From NCBI GenBank assembly GCA_029721435.1, contig CM056580.1:71325367-71389366 (forward strand): DNA of 64,000 bases, given 5' to 3'. A program made the position numbers and the translations under genes. Within the stretch, counting starts at the first letter, position 1; each line of letters opens with the position of its first letter. Positions 24,192-37,214 of the stretch are shown here, piece by piece. The notes below the pieces were generated by a model that was not told the origin of the DNA, did not search any database, and saw only the letters and a program-made list of their open reading frames with translations. This DNA comes from Gymnothorax reevesii. Lineage: Eukaryota; Chordata; Actinopteri; Anguilliformes; Muraenidae.

Positions 24192-24212
24192 CAGAGAGAG
24201 AGAGACAGAGGG
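24144..24212. repeat. Compound microsatellite (TG)n(AG)n
   Basis: About 15 TG units pass directly into an AG tract of about 38 bases with ACAG interruptions. Confidence 0.95.
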
Positions 24213-27200
24213 AGGGAGCTACTATGAACTTGTGTAGCACCCCACAGGTCAATAAGTAATGAGCTGCAGTTTTGCGATTCATTAGCACTGCTCCTATTTG
24301 CCCTGAGAGGTGCAGACGTGGAAGGAAATAATTAGAGAACTTCCAAAAACCTACAGCAGTTTTTTTTCTTTTTTTTGTGAGCCTCATATCCTGTGCAGGA
24401 AAAGATATTACTTTAGATTTGAAAACCAAAACATAAAAATAGGCAGTCTGGGTTTGCTTGGGTGCGCAGCTGCATTGATTCTGACTGACAGTGACTGAGT
24501 GCTCCAAGTGGAAAACATAACATTCATTCGTGAGAGACAACTGGGTGCAAACGGGAAACGTCAATGTGTCAGATTCTCTGTTTGTTTGATCTGGTGTGGA
24601 AAACCAAAGGCCATTAAAATTCCATCTGTTTGGTCAATGACAGGAACTTGAAGAAGGTATAGTAAGTTCTTGGAAGTAACACACTCCAGCCCATAGGAGA
24701 CACTTAACAGTTATCCATGGAACTGGTTTGTCATTGCTGTAAATACTGTAAATTAATTCCAGCTTTGGGATCTGCAGGTAGGCAAATAATACTTCTTTAT
24801 TTTTATCTGGGAATTTATGAAAAAAATGTGCAGTAATGATTGGAATTCCACCTTTGTTTACGATTCAATCATAAAGCAATACAAAAACAACCAAACTAAA
24901 AATTATTTTTAAGATAGATGTAACTCACTGAATTGTCACTTCCATCTCTGGAAATGGACCAGGCATCATGATAAACGGCCTGTGAAAGCAGCTGTCGTCA
25001 ACAGATGTAAACTTGCCCTCTGCTGACCAAAATATGGAAACACTAGAGATTCAGTAGCTATTCTGAGTGTACATAATGCATTTACAAAGGCCGCATACTG
25101 TATGCTCCCTGCCTAATGTGGAAATCTGTTTAGGGTGGTAATTTGATTTGGGCTGTAGACAAAAATACTTCCAGTGAAAACTCCTAGATTACGGGTTTCA
25201 GAGATTCAGTTAAATCTTCAAATAACCCTGGCATGCCACAGCTGCCATTGCTGTGGTTTGCCGATTTGAACTGGTGATCCACAATTTTTTGGCCAGCTGT
25301 TCAATGTTTGCACTGTAATATCAGCTAAATTACAGCTGCTAAATGCAATGCTAGCTTCTACTATTCCTGACAGTAATCTTTAAAAGCTTCAAATATTTTT
25401 AAGGTAGGGAACAGTTTTACCACAAACTTTAGGAAAAGGGACATTTAACTTCCCCTATCTTTAGGTTTAGAGACACATACAATCCATATTTTTGCTCCAG
25501 TTCTGACAACAGAACCCAGAATTTACCTTTAGGGTAAGTGGTGGTGTATGGAGGGGCTTCCTTGTGCTGGAGGGAGACTGGGGAGATACCCAGCCTACTG
25601 AGTTTGAGTGTAGATTCTGGCTCTAATTTCCTGTAGCTAACAAGGTACTTTCAAAGCAATGCCTGCAAGTAGGGTCCCCATCTGCAAACAACAGAATTCA
25701 CCATATATCTCTGAATCTGATGGAATATGATAGACACTGTGAAGTACACTGAATCAGTCCAGATGTAAATGAAAGCATTAGACCTTCTTGAAAAGAAGCC
25801 CTATTATACGTGGGACTCCTTCCAAGTGGCCTGACCTCACTATAAACAGTGGGCAGGTTATTTTACTTAGAATAACATTGTTGGGGGAACAGTGGCATTT
25901 TTACACAGCAGGAAATTCACAACCTGAAACGGACTCTATTGCATTTTTTGCCACAATGTTTTTATAACAACTGATGTGTATTTTAAAATTGTCTCTATGG
26001 GTGAGGACCTAAATTTACTGCGGTCAGTGTTTGCACCGCTAGAGTGTGAACAGGACTGCTGGGGCCAGATGGTGAAGTCTTCGCGTCATGGCTGGTTTCA
26101 TCCAGGTGCTCCAGCAGTGAGTTCTGCATGACTTTCCTGAAGGTCTGCTCACCATTTGTAAAAGGCTCCATATACATATCAAAAGCCACTCTGTGCCATC
26201 AAGACTCAAAACGTAGCTTCAGGGCCTTCGCGGTCTCAAATTGAATGAAGAGAAAATGAGATGAAAACTAATTTCCTCTATAAATACCCCTGCGGTGAAA
26301 ATAGGCATCTCCAGATTTACAGAAGGAAAGAAAAATAGACAAAGAACAGACAGAAACTACAGACACCTCACTAGAGTTTGATTTAATCTAATGAATAGTG
26401 TAACTTCAAACGCATTATTCCAGGTTCCATATTATTCCAAGGGCAAAAGACTGTTTCTCAACTTTTCTGAGTGAAGTGAAAATCCAATCTTGCATGTAAT
26501 GACATCAAAACAGATTTCTCTTTTGTCTTTAGCCTACCTTTGAGATTCCGTGTTTGTTTTTCTTTTTCTGCTAGACAAGCAAGGGTCAAAAAACAACTTG
26601 TGGAAGTCTGAATAGATGATCTTGTTCTGAGTGGAAAATGAATTTCTCAACCAGAGAGTCCGAGATTTTCGAATGATTGTGCGAATGACAAATAAACCCC
26701 TTATAATGAGAATGATGTGTGAATAATGAAAACATTGCCACAAGGGGCCTGTCAAATGATCCCCAAACCCACAATCACTCAAGTGAAAGCATAACAAATG
26801 CAGAAAAAGCTGACAAGCCTTTATACATCACACATTTAAAGCACATTAGACAGACAAAGATCCTTTATCAGAATGAAATTTATGCAAACATAAAAGACTA
26901 CGCCAATTGTGTCAAAAAATGCAATTTGCTATCCACACGGGAAAAGGCATGGATAAATGTTGTTATTGTTGGCATGATGTTTTTTATTCTGTTCACAGAC
27001 TGTTTTCATGAAAATGAAAAATGAAGCAATTGCAGCTTAAACATGACTAATGTCATTCTGGACACACCAAAAAAAATAAATAAATAAGGCTGAATCACAA
27101 AACAAGAACTCTGGATGCCATATATTGCCACAAACTGTTTTCTCTATAATTTTGTGTCGAGACACCCTGACTGGCTTTCACAGTGCACTTAAACACAAGA

Positions 27201-28328
27201 GGGGAGAGGCGAGCCTTTCATCATGATAATTCAGAAGTCTAGAAATCCAGCGACCCAGAAAGTAACAAAAGAACAAAGGAAACAACAAAGTATTCGGTGC
27301 AGTCATAAATCCGTGACTTGCCACAGCATGGATGACCACTCCAAGACAAGGCTTTAAAAACTAGAGAGACTGAAAGCTTTTTTTTAATTGCACAATACGA
27401 TTTTTGGCTGTGACAAATGTTCGTGCCTAGCAACATGCGCTAAGTAACGAAATACTGATGGGACCTCAGTGTTCAATTAATGATAATAGATGCATGTTCA
27501 TTGCAGCTATTTTGTGCAAAAATGCCATCAAAATAAATTGTGATTTTTCAGGAACATATCTCTCACCCATTTGAATGCATCCCTGATATCTTACCCCACA
27601 ATTCCTCATGACACAGATGTGCCGCTCCAGACTGCACCCCAGCCTACTGCCAGCCAGTGTTTCTGATGCCCTGCCAGAAATATGGACATTATACAGGCAT
27701 AGTATATGGCATATGTTGTCTTCATTGGTGGATTCCATCTCATGTCACATATTATGGTTCATCTGAGTTCTGAGGTGGCATGGATTTATGTCTACATATC
27801 AGACCCAAAAAAATGACATATCTAAAAATTGTCTAGGGTTTACAAATATGGAGTGTAATCAAACATTTTACTTTTGTACATGAAACATATAACAATGCAC
27901 AAATAAAAATTTTATCATCTGAAAATTAATTCTTAAGAATCTAGTTTATTCTCATGTTTTTGAACAAGATGTGAATTTTTGAATCGACAGAGGCTTAAAT
28001 CCTCAAAATAGTTTTTTTTTAGTTTTATAGTTTTGTATGCTTGTGACTGCGATAATGAAGATTTTAGTCCAACCCCACTGATGTAACATTATCTTCAGAG
28101 TATCAATGTAACTTAGATACATAGGATCAATACAGCTTTTGTTAAAACCTTCAACAGCAGTATGTGCCTACTAACTAGATTATGGAGAAGGTATGGCAGA
28201 TCTTCTGTATAGCCCATGTATATTCTTGGTATCAGCACTGGTTGCTGGATGCACTGAGATCATGAACCAGACCTCTTCTATGCACGATATAATTTTAGTT
28301 CTAACTGAGAAAATACACACATGCACAT

Positions 28329-28372
28329 ATAATCTCTCTCTCCCTCTCCCTCCCTCTCTCCCTCTCTGTAAG
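28329..28372. repeat. CTCTCCC pyrimidine tract
   Basis: The stretch is a run of C and T in CTCTC/CTCCC phrases with no purine for about 40 bases. Confidence 0.85.
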
Positions 28373-28565
28373 GCCTTGCCTCCAGCCTTCACACTCACTG
28401 GTCTGTTAAGACCTGGACTGCATTCTCAGCCCCGCAATCATTGCATGCAGCTGCTGTTCATTTCCACTGTGTGGTAGTGTCGCACTATTTAAGACCAAGC
28501 TTCGCACTTAGTCTTTGCGAAGTCTCATCAGCCACATGCCTGTGTTTAACCTCTCGTCTTATATA

Positions 28566-30164
28566 CAAAACCCAAAACCAGTGAAGTTGGCACGTTGTGT
28601 AATCGTAAATATAAACAGAATACAATGATTTGCAAATCCTTTTCAACCTATATTCAATTAAATACACTGCAAAGACAAGTTACTTAATGTTCGAACAGGT
28701 AAACTTTGCAATTTTTTGCAAATATTAGCTCATTTGGAATTTGACGCCTGCAACATGTTTCAAAAAAGCTGGCACAAGTGGCAAAAAAGACTGAGAGAGT
28801 TGAGGAATGCTCAAACTTTTATTTGGAACATCCCACAGGTGAACGGGCTAATTGGGAACAGGTGGGTGCCATGATTGGGTATAAAAGCAGCTTCCCTGAA
28901 ATGCTCAGTCATTCACAAACAAGGATGGGGCGAGGGTCACCTCTTAGTGAACAAATGCGTGAGCTGATTGTCGAACAGTTTAAAAACAACATTCCTCAAC
29001 GAGCTATTGCAAGAAATTTAGGGATTTCATCATCTACGGTCCGTAATATCGTCAAAAGGTTTAGAGAATCTGGAGAAATCACTGCACGTAAGCGACAAGG
29101 CCGAAAACCAACATTGAATGCCCGTGACCTTCGATCCCTCAGATGGTACTGCATAAAAAACCGACATCAGTGTGTAAACAACATCACCAGATGGGCTCAG
29201 GAACACTTCAGAAAACCACTGTCAGTAACTAAAGTTCGTCGCTACATCTGCAAGTGCAAATTAAAACTACAATGCAAAGCGAAAGCCATTTATCAACAGC
29301 ACCCAGAAATGCCGCCGGCTTTGCTGGGCCAAAGCTCATCTAAGATGGACTGATGCAAAGTGGAAAAGTGTTCAGTGGTCTGACGAGTCCACATTTCAAA
29401 TTGTTTTTGGAAACTGTGGATGTCGTGTCCTCCCGACCAAAGAGGAAAAGAACCATCCAGACTCTTATAGGCGCAAAGTTCAAAAGCCAGCATCTGTGAT
29501 GGTATGTGGGTGTATTAGTGCCCAAGGCATGGGCAACTTACACATATGTGAAGGCACCATTAATGCTAAAAGGTACATACAGGTTTTGGAGCAACATATG
29601 TTGCCATCCAAGCAACGTCTTTTTCATGGACGCCCCTGCTTATTTCAGCAAGACAATGCCAAGCCACATTCTGCACGTGTTACAACAGCGTGGCTCCGTA
29701 GTAAAAGAGTGCGGGTACTAGACTGGCCTGCCTGTAGTCCAGACCTGTCACCCATTGAAAATATGTGGCGCATTATGAAGCGTAAAATACGACAACGGAG
29801 ACTCCGGACTGCTGAACAACTTAAGCTGTACATCAAGCAAGAATGGGAAAGAGTTCCACCTGAAAAGCTTCAAAAATTGGTCTCCTCAGTTCCCAAACGT
29901 TTACGGAGTGTCGTTAAAAGGAAAGGCGATGTAACACAGTGGTAAAAAGGCCCCTGTGCCAACTTTTTTGCAATGTGTTGCTGCCTTTAAATTTTAAGTT
30001 AATGATTATTTGCAAAAAAAATGAAGTTTCTCAGTTTGAACATTAAACATCTTGTCTTTGCAGTGTATTCAATTGAATTTAAGTTGAAAAGGATTTGCAA
30101 ATCATTGTATTCTGTTTTTATCTACGATTTACATAACGTGCCAACTTCACTGGTTTTGGGTTTG
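28566..30164 (+). mobile_element. Nearly intact Tc1/mariner-type transposon with ~210-bp inverted ends
   Basis: It is flanked by TA (28564-28565 and 30165-30166). The left end CAAAACCCAAAACCAGTGAA and the right end (inverse CAAACCCAAAACCAGTGAAG) pair almost completely for about 210 bases. They share GTTGGCACGTT, ACAGAATACAATGATTTGCA and CACTGCAAAGACAAG. At 1.6 kb this is the best preserved mobile element in the window and probably the youngest. One frameshift disables its transposase. Confidence 0.95.
28925..29945 (+). pseudogene. Tc1-family DD34E transposase, single frameshift
   Basis: The ATG at 28925 opens the frame (MGRGSPLSEQMRELIVEQFK). Helix-turn-helix domains follow (RAIARNLGISSSTVRNIVKR, then GRKPTLNARD). 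Around 29280-29290 a net +1 shift moves the frame: the expected continuation KPFINSTQKCRRLCWAKAHL is in the next frame and runs open to TAA at 29943. Catalytic residues are all present: Asp in QWSDEST, Asp in [10 protein letters not shown] and Glu in SPDLSPIENMW, with 34 residues between the second Asp and the Glu. About 340 residues in total is normal for the family. No other disabling change was seen, so the break looks recent. An assembly error at this base is also possible. Confidence 0.92.
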
Positions 30165-30360
30165 TAGATTTATCTCCCACATTTCTCCCGTGTTTGCATT
30201 CTAAATCTTAAACTTAGTGTTGTTTATTGTTAATGTCAACGCTTAAACTTCATAAGTAAGGAACCTCATTTGCTTTTTCTTTTCTAATTGTAATACCCAA
30301 TGAGCAGCGCAAGCAAGGGCAATGTTTTTATTGATTAGACCATTTATTCTCATGTGTATA

Positions 30361-31530
30361 CAGTTGCAATCAAAATTATTCAACCCCCATTGCTTCCTGC
30401 TGTTAAACAAGAACATTTTACATAGCTCAACACAACTAATATTACAAGTGGTTTCTCCAAGTTTGACACAAAATGCCATTTTTAATCACTGCCACAGTCT
30501 AAAAATTATTCAACCCCTTGAATAGAATCCCTCATAAGAGCATATTTGTAAATCAGGTGTTGTCTCAAGCACACCTAATGCAGCAAATCAAGAGCTTAAT
30601 TAGATGCCTCAGGTTTGCCTGAGATAGCACACATTAAATACTTACACTTGCTAGGGGTTTGTTGACAGTGACATTTGATTGCATATTAGACATATGGCTG
30701 TCAAACGAATTGTTTGACAATAGAACAATTAGAACTAATAGAGGAGATCATTGCCTGGCACAAACAAGGAAAAGGATACAAAAGGAAGCAGAGGCACTGA
30801 ATGTTTGTAGAGATACAGTCAGAAGCATAGTTTGCACGTTAAGAGTTAAAGGTAGAGTGACTACAGTGTCAGGATGCTCTGTGGCTGCCTTGCTCCCTCT
30901 GGCACTGGAAACCTGCAAAGTGTGGAGGGCAAGATGGATTCAGTCAAGCACCAGGATATCCAAGGAGAAAATGTTATGCCATCGGAAGGGAAGCTGACAT
31001 TTGGGCATCACTGGACCATCCAAAAGGACAATGATCCTGAGCAAACCTCAACATCCACCAAGGCTTGGTTTCAGAAGAAGTCTGGGAAGATTCTCGAGTA
31101 CCCATCACAGTCGCCTCACTTGAATCCCATAAAAAATCTCAGGTAGGATTTGAAGAAGACAGTTACAGCACACAAGCCCAAGAATATTAGTGAACTGGAG
31201 GCCATTGTCCATGAGGACTGGGCTAAGATTCCTTGGGAAGGCTGCCAAAAGCTGACATCTGCCGATGCATCACATTTCCAGCAGGTCATAGCACCAAAAG
31301 GGTGCTCTACTTAGTAAAGATGCTTGTTATGAAGGGGTTGAATAATTTTGAGCCTGCTTTAGTCAAGTGGCATTTTGTGTTGAATTTGGAGAAACCACTT
31401 GTAATATTTATTGTGTTGAGCCATTTAAATTGTTCTTGTTTGATTTGTTCATTGCAAACAGCGGAAAGTTTGTAAATTTTGCCAGTAAACCTAATTTGCT
31501 ATGGGGGTTGAATAATTTTCATTGAAACTG
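30361..31530 (+). mobile_element. Internally deleted Tc1-like transposon with IR/DR ends
   Basis: The left end is CAGTTGCAATCAAAATTATT after TA (30359-30360); the right end is the inverse, GGGGGTTGAATAATTTTCAT... up to 31530. Inner repeats AAAATTATTCAACCCC (30501) and GGGGTTGAATAATTTTG (31334) give the IR/DR layout. The length is 1.17 kb, about 450 bases short of a full element, with the gap between the HTH and catalytic regions. Confidence 0.88.
30690..31300 (+). pseudogene. Deleted Tc1-family transposase
   Basis: An HTH scrap (LNVCRDTVRSIVCTLRVKGR) near 30800 is followed by MLCGCLAPSGTGNLQSVEGK at 30874, the D2 segment TIQKDNDPEQTS near 31018, and YPSQSPHLNPIKNLR near 31100, where the catalytic Glu is replaced by Lys. 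The region carrying the first Asp is missing. It cannot make a working enzyme. Confidence 0.85.
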
Positions 31531-31849
31531 AGAGTAATTTATGTGTGATGTGCAAGTAATTTATGAGTATCATCGTATCTACGGAGTAGATGTATGTGAC
31601 TTATGTATTTTCTTGCAAACAAAATTGCCCCACGGGGACATTAAAGTTTTTCTAAGTCTCTAAGTTTACATTGTTACTGTAGCTAAAGCCCAGTGTCTGA
31701 ATAACTCATAGTGTCCTCAATGCCTCATTTGTTTTGTATTGCTTTGTATGTGCCTTTGTGCTGTGCCAGCTCTGACAACAAGGCCAGACTACTGAGAAAT
31801 TATACACCGACTCTTTCAGCAATGCAGCTGATCTTCCCCATGTGCAGAC

Positions 31850-34695
31850 CAGAGGTGTAGTGACCACACAGCACTTCCTGGTTCTGTGCTCAACGTCTCC
31901 AGCGCCAACGTCCTCACGCTCGGCGACGTCCTCCCCGCTCCAGATTCGGCGGAAGTCACTCCTTCCGCACACCAGCCAGTTCTCCCCCTCCACCCACACC
32001 TCGTGCCTGCTCCCTCTGTTTACAACCTCTTCGGTCTCTTTTTCTCCCCTATTTCGTCCCTGTGTTCGCAGGCTGCACCTTTGTCCTGTGCACATTCGTC
32101 CCATCCCGTTCCCCCCCTTCACTTCTGCCGGACGAAACCCGGCTTCTACGCTCCTGCTGCCCCCAACCGAATTTTCCAAGGCTCCAACAGTTCCAATTAT
32201 CGTAATAGGCAACTGTAGACACGGTTTCTCATGCGATCTAACAGTGATGAAGTCATGGGGTAAATTCCGTAAAACTGGGAATTGGGGTGGACGTAACATC
32301 TGTTTTAAAGAATTATTAGTCCTGACCTGTTCACAGTCATTTTCATGATTAACAAAATGTTCACTCCCAGAACGCTCCGCACTTAACAGGTGCTGCTTGT
32401 TCTCCCCAATTAGGTAAGACGACAATCATTCATTTGGAAACGTTTGCTTAATTTAAATTAACGTTATTCAAAATTAATCTCGGTATTGAGTGGGAAGAAA
32501 AGCTTGGCGGTGAAATAGGCTATAAAAAGCATGCGGCTCTATTTGACTTTGATTTAAATTATGCAAACGCGTCCAAATGAATTATTGAGTATCCACCTTA
32601 CAGCCACTAGCATTGACGCAGCCCACTAGCGCTTCAGTCATTGGTGCACTTTGCCTTGTCGCAAACATCCACAGATACTGCACAAGTATCCACCTCACAG
32701 CCACTAGCGGTGGCACAGCCCACTAGCGCTTTGGTTATTAATGCACTTTCCCTCGCCAGCAAACATAACGGATACTATGCGTATCCTCCTCACGGCCACT
32801 GGCAATGGCGCAGCCCACTAACGCTTTGCTAGTGCTTCAGTAATTGGTGCCCTTTGCCTCGCCGGTAAACATTCATGGATACTGCGTTTATCCTCCTCAC
32901 GGCCACTCGCAGTGCCACAGCCCAGTAGCGCTTCGCAAGCGATTTGATTGTTGGTGCACTTCGGCAAGCCTGCAACATCCCACCTCACGACCACCTGCAG
33001 TGGCAAGGTTCACGCTCTTGGCCGACTTACAGTCCCGCAATGCATCATTCCGCCTCGCCTGCGTGCTGTCCATCTGCCGTCTCCACGCTCAAGTACGTCA
33101 CTCCATGCAATCAGACTGGCCACTTGCCCAACAGTGGTTAACCCTTTTCTGACTGTCCTCTGTCTCACCACTCTCATCTGCCTCGCCGGTCGCAGTGCCT
33201 GGTTGGCTAGAGCCAATATTGCAAACACTCGACCCACGCTTTTTTGGGGGTTCCTTTGACGTTTCTGGGAAAGAGCGCTATTACTTTGCTGTTCACCTCA
33301 CCGTATACCATCATCGCTTCCTCCCTCATTCAGGGTCACCGTATATGTATAACCGTACATTATGACAACCAACTACAGTAGACACTGTAAACAAAGGCTG
33401 TTCCCACTCCCTCTCGTTCATGCCATTCCTCAGGAAACTAACCCTAATTTCCGCAAAACACCAGTCCATGCTCAAAGCCACACAAATTCATGACCGTAAA
33501 ATGCCATCGCTGACACCCCTCCTCATTTCTCCTGGCAGGGAATGAGAGGCTTTAGCATCGCACTTGTAAATTCACCCCACTCCAGTTCCTCTGTTTTCCG
33601 CAACCGTCGACCCCTGACACCACAACCCAAGCCATTCGACGCTTTATCTCGAGATACCATTCTAAACGGGTTTGCTTACTTTCCACGTACCTCGCAGGAC
33701 GGAAGCAATTCAAGAAATTCCATTCAGCCCTCTTACTGCCATTCCCGGCACTCGACATTGTTTCCCTTACGAGCTTCATTTTGTACATTCACTCTATAAA
33801 CCACCATCGACCAGCCCCAAAACAAGTCTTCCTAAGCGGCATCAACTTCTTTGTCAAATTGGCAACTGGTTATCTATGCTTGTCTATTTCCCAGTTTCAC
33901 TTTAAACACTGTTGAGAGGTTTCTGTAAACAAAAACCTCCCGCTCTGACCAAACGTTTACCCCTAACGGCAGACCTCTTCTCTCACTGCATCCAGACCCT
34001 GTGTTCTGGCTACCATTCTCCTTCCACAGATTCCAGTCTAGAAGGAGTGTTTCTCTTGGTTTTTTTTTTTTAGATATGCCGAGTTACAATGTACGTGGAG
34101 CCCATCTCTCATTGATACATTAACACTTTTGGGGCTTGGGATGCGAGCCCCACCCTGAGTCTCGCCACCCGGGGGGCACCCAACGTCCGCACAATTACAG
34201 TGCAAGTCCAACACCACACCTGCCCAGATCTCCTATCTGCCCGATCTCCTATCTGCAATCCCAACCCAATACTCTCCTCTACTTTGGGAGTGGTCGAGAA
34301 TTCATTAAAGGGAGTTCCCACTAACGCAGGTTAATGAACAGGGCCACTCCCAATGCGCCTTCCAATTCATCCTTACTCCTATATATACCTCCTACATTCC
34401 CACAATCCTCACTCGTCTCGTTTCTACGTCCCTCCCACCCTTTCCCTCTCCTAGAAAACAACAGCCATCACCTGAGACGCCAGGGGGCTTAGGAGCCTCA
34501 TGGACTCCGACAAGAGACGCAGGCCCCACCCTGAGTCTCGCCATTCGGGGGGCGCCCAACATCCTCACAATCACAGACTAAGTCCAACACCACACCCGCC
34601 CCGATCTCCTATCCGCCCGAACTCTTATCCACAACCCCACCCAATACTCTCCTCTACTTTGGGAGTGGTCCAGAATTCGTTAAAACTATTAGTGT
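31850..34695. repeat. C-rich repeat block of unknown type, with two tandem arrays
   Basis: The + strand is unusually rich in C and T (for example CCCCTCCACCCACACCTCG near 31986) between AT-rich flanks. 32590-33010 holds four to five diverged units of about 95-105 bp built on TATCC(A/T)CCTCAC(A/G)GCCACT and GCCCACTAGCGCTT. 34136-34695 holds two copies, offset about 375 bp, of a unit with CCCCACCCTGAGTCTCGCCA, CAAGTCCAACACCACACC and CTCTCCTCTACTTTGGGAGT. The block resembles the non-coding part of a retroelement or a satellite-rich repeat, but no polymerase or recombinase domain was seen. Long frames on either strand (up to 239 codons at 31706-32425, minus) are compositional. Confidence 0.6.
32192..32562. 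repeat. Dispersed repeat, copy 1 (96% like 53297-53671)
   Basis: From CCAATTATCGTAATAGGC to GATTTAAATTAT this copy matches 53297-53671 over about 370 bases, with nine differences in the first 236. Both are in the same orientation. The nature of the repeat is unknown. Confidence 0.85.
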
Positions 34696-35276
34696 ATTCT
34701 TGAAAAACTGAAGGCAAATTGACATTAATCTATTTTCATGCGGAGCTGGATCATTTTCAAGCAGTTGTATGAATTTCTTTTAAAAATAATGTAAAAACTT
34801 CATAATTCCAGGGCAGACCAAAGTATTCACAGGAAGAACCATTATTTCTGTAGATAGACAAGTTTACCAAGAAACTACATACTAAAAACCATTTCAATAT
34901 TTTTGTTCATTGCACTATTTTTTACTTTTCTGTTTTCAAGTCAAAATTGATATAAATATGGGAAAATAAGAGAGATAACGCCATGCCTCTATAGGCCTAA
35001 ATTAGCCCTCTCATGCATGAATTATGATAAACACAGTCAGGAGGTTTTTACTAAGTGGTTCTATACATCCTTAGGGATGTAAAACAAGGTTTGGGGGAAA
35101 AAAAAAGTCTAGCATTATTCTATAAATGACTACTTTTTCCCAATGCAATGACCTGCCAATGGGATTTTTTGTATGGGATGATGCAACAGCTTCCACTAGA
35201 GTTGACTATATGCAGCAGTGCCGAAAATTGCTGGCATATATAGAGAAAAAACACTTTTAAACAGCTGTACACTATA

Positions 35277-35468
35277 GTGACCTCCATGCATATGCATAAA
35301 GGGTCAGAAGATATATTGAAAGTTGTGGCTGCTGTGGACAGAGGAATGTCATACAGGAAAGCAGAAGAAGCATTTAACATACCAAGGGCAGCCATCCAGA
35401 GACTTGGGAAAGACAGAAATGTGGGAAAACTCACCCCCCTGTGGTTGCATAGTTTGCTAACTTTGTAG
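35277..35468 (+). pseudogene. Pogo/Tigger-type transposase relic (psq helix-turn-helix)
   Basis: The translation KVVAAVDRGMSYRKAEEAFN followed by IPRAAIQRLG fits the pipsqueak-like DNA-binding helix-turn-helix found at the start of pogo/Tigger transposases and CENP-B (pattern ...G.S.RKA...IP...). The frame ends after about 60 codons and no CENPB or DDE domain follows, so this is a fragment. Confidence 0.6.
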
Positions 35469-37214
35469 GTGTTCTTGTCTTGTTTTGAATATGATCAGAT
35501 TTATTGAAATATCCTTTGTGTTTCTATTACCCCCTGTTAGGCATATAACAGACATCAACATAAACAGAAACAAACAAAAAAAAACTATCTTGATTTTGGA
35601 TACAGGATCATGGTTAGAAATCATAACAGGGCCAACCCAAGCGTCAAAAATTGGCATATGGGCCTCATCCTCACTGGTTATTTATACAGCAGAATTACTG
35701 CAAATACTCCAGAAATTTCCCTCAATGCCCCAACTTCTGGTACTCTAACCTCTTACCCTTAATGCTAGTTATACTCCTTGGTGTCTCTTCCACTGAACAA
35801 ATTATTTGGTACAGCAGGCTCTCCAAGTCCTGTTCCATTTCTCCTTATCCGCCTCATTATAAAAGTGTGCTTTACTGGCTCATCTTCACACCTGCAATTG
35901 GCTCCCTTTGGCCTGGTTCGAAACAGCATTGCACGAATGAATGGTCCCTGACTTCATAATACCTTAAACCTGTGCATAAAGTACAATTCCAGATGTAAAT
36001 ATCAATTCAATAACACCAGTAGTCAAAAGAAGCAATACTTTTTTTAATACCTTTTTTTTTCCCTCAGTTTTAGGGGAATACATGAATATGCATTTGATTG
36101 GCATTTCAAAGAGGAGGTAGCTCTGCTTATAGGTTTCTGGCAGCCAACAGGAAGTTCCTGGGCTGGTGTATGCAAAGGAAATTACATCTGTGTAAAGGAA
36201 GGGTACGTACAAAACTCAAGGGAGCCTAATGCCTTCAGACATCAGTAAAGAAAGACTGGATGATTGAGTACAACCTCAAAATAATCAAATTACATACAGT
36301 ACTTACAGTCCACATGATAATGTATAATACAGATACCTATGCTCACAAAGCAACCTACTGTATTTGCACAAACCTCACTTCAGTAAAAAGATAATCTGAA
36401 AGGGTTACATTTCTGTTATGTATACAAAATGGATGCCTTAAATGATAGTGAGAGAAAGACAGAAGTCTTGCAAGAGCGAATGGAAAAACTTAAAAGAGGA
36501 ACGGGATGCTATTTCTGACCACAGTATGACAACAGTGAGGTTGCAAAACCTAAAAATAATTCTGTGAAAATTACAATCAAGACTAATCTGAAGCAGAAGC
36601 ACAAGTATTTTTTCATGTTTCAGATCTGAGATCCTTAGCTAAGACGCTGTTGAGTCAAAGGAGGATTGTGGCTTTTCATTTCATACATTATTGTCCATTA
36701 CCGCCAAAAAGAATAAAGCAAAATAAATATGAAAAACAGTAAAGCTAACAGAAAGTGAAGAGAAAGTGTGGCGGTGGAAAAAAGATTCTAATGGACCATC
36801 TGTAATTTAGAAAATATCTTCGCTCTCTGACAGATGCGATGTTTTGTCCTAATTTTTATTTATACCCTGGTTTGGATTGCCCGATTTCAAACTGGAAGCT
36901 TGAGTAACCTCAATCAATTTGGGCAGGTATTGGGTGACTCGCTCAAGTGTCTGTTTAGCTACTGCCCTGTCTTTACACTCTGAAAGCCATGACCTGCTGT
37001 GACAGTGAAACTGTCCTGCACCTAAAGTGAAGCTGGGGAGGACAGAACGCTTAACCACTGTGGGAGGACCAGCTTTAATGAGGGATGTTCTGAACACTGA
37101 CATGGCCAATGCTAAATCAAACCCTAACCTTATGAAATTTATAGATATCCATTGGGAATCTCTTCAGTTTTTGCATTCATTCAGAATGTTCTACAATAGG
37201 AAACAAAAGGGAAA

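Larger units (their letters stand above)
22600..28560. other. Intergenic sequence with two simple repeats
   Basis: No gene or complete mobile element was recognised. Notable parts are a TG then AG microsatellite at 24144-24212 and a pyrimidine CTCTCCC tract at 28329-28372. Open frames here are short, unlike any family known to me, and often overlap simple repeats. Confidence 0.45.

Noticed and set aside
24034..24564. 176-codon minus-strand frame with a run of His-Thr
   Set aside because: The run is the TG/AG microsatellite read in reverse; no conserved domain on either side.
31842..32348. 168-codon plus-strand frame rich in Ser, Thr and Pro
   Set aside because: The composition follows directly from the C-rich strand, and the opposite strand is equally open.
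31706..32425. 239-codon minus-strand open frame as a gene
   Set aside because: It runs through the C-rich block. The N-terminal 78 codons are shared with the copy at 53200-53529, but six of about nine base differences change the amino acid, so there is no sign of selection for protein.
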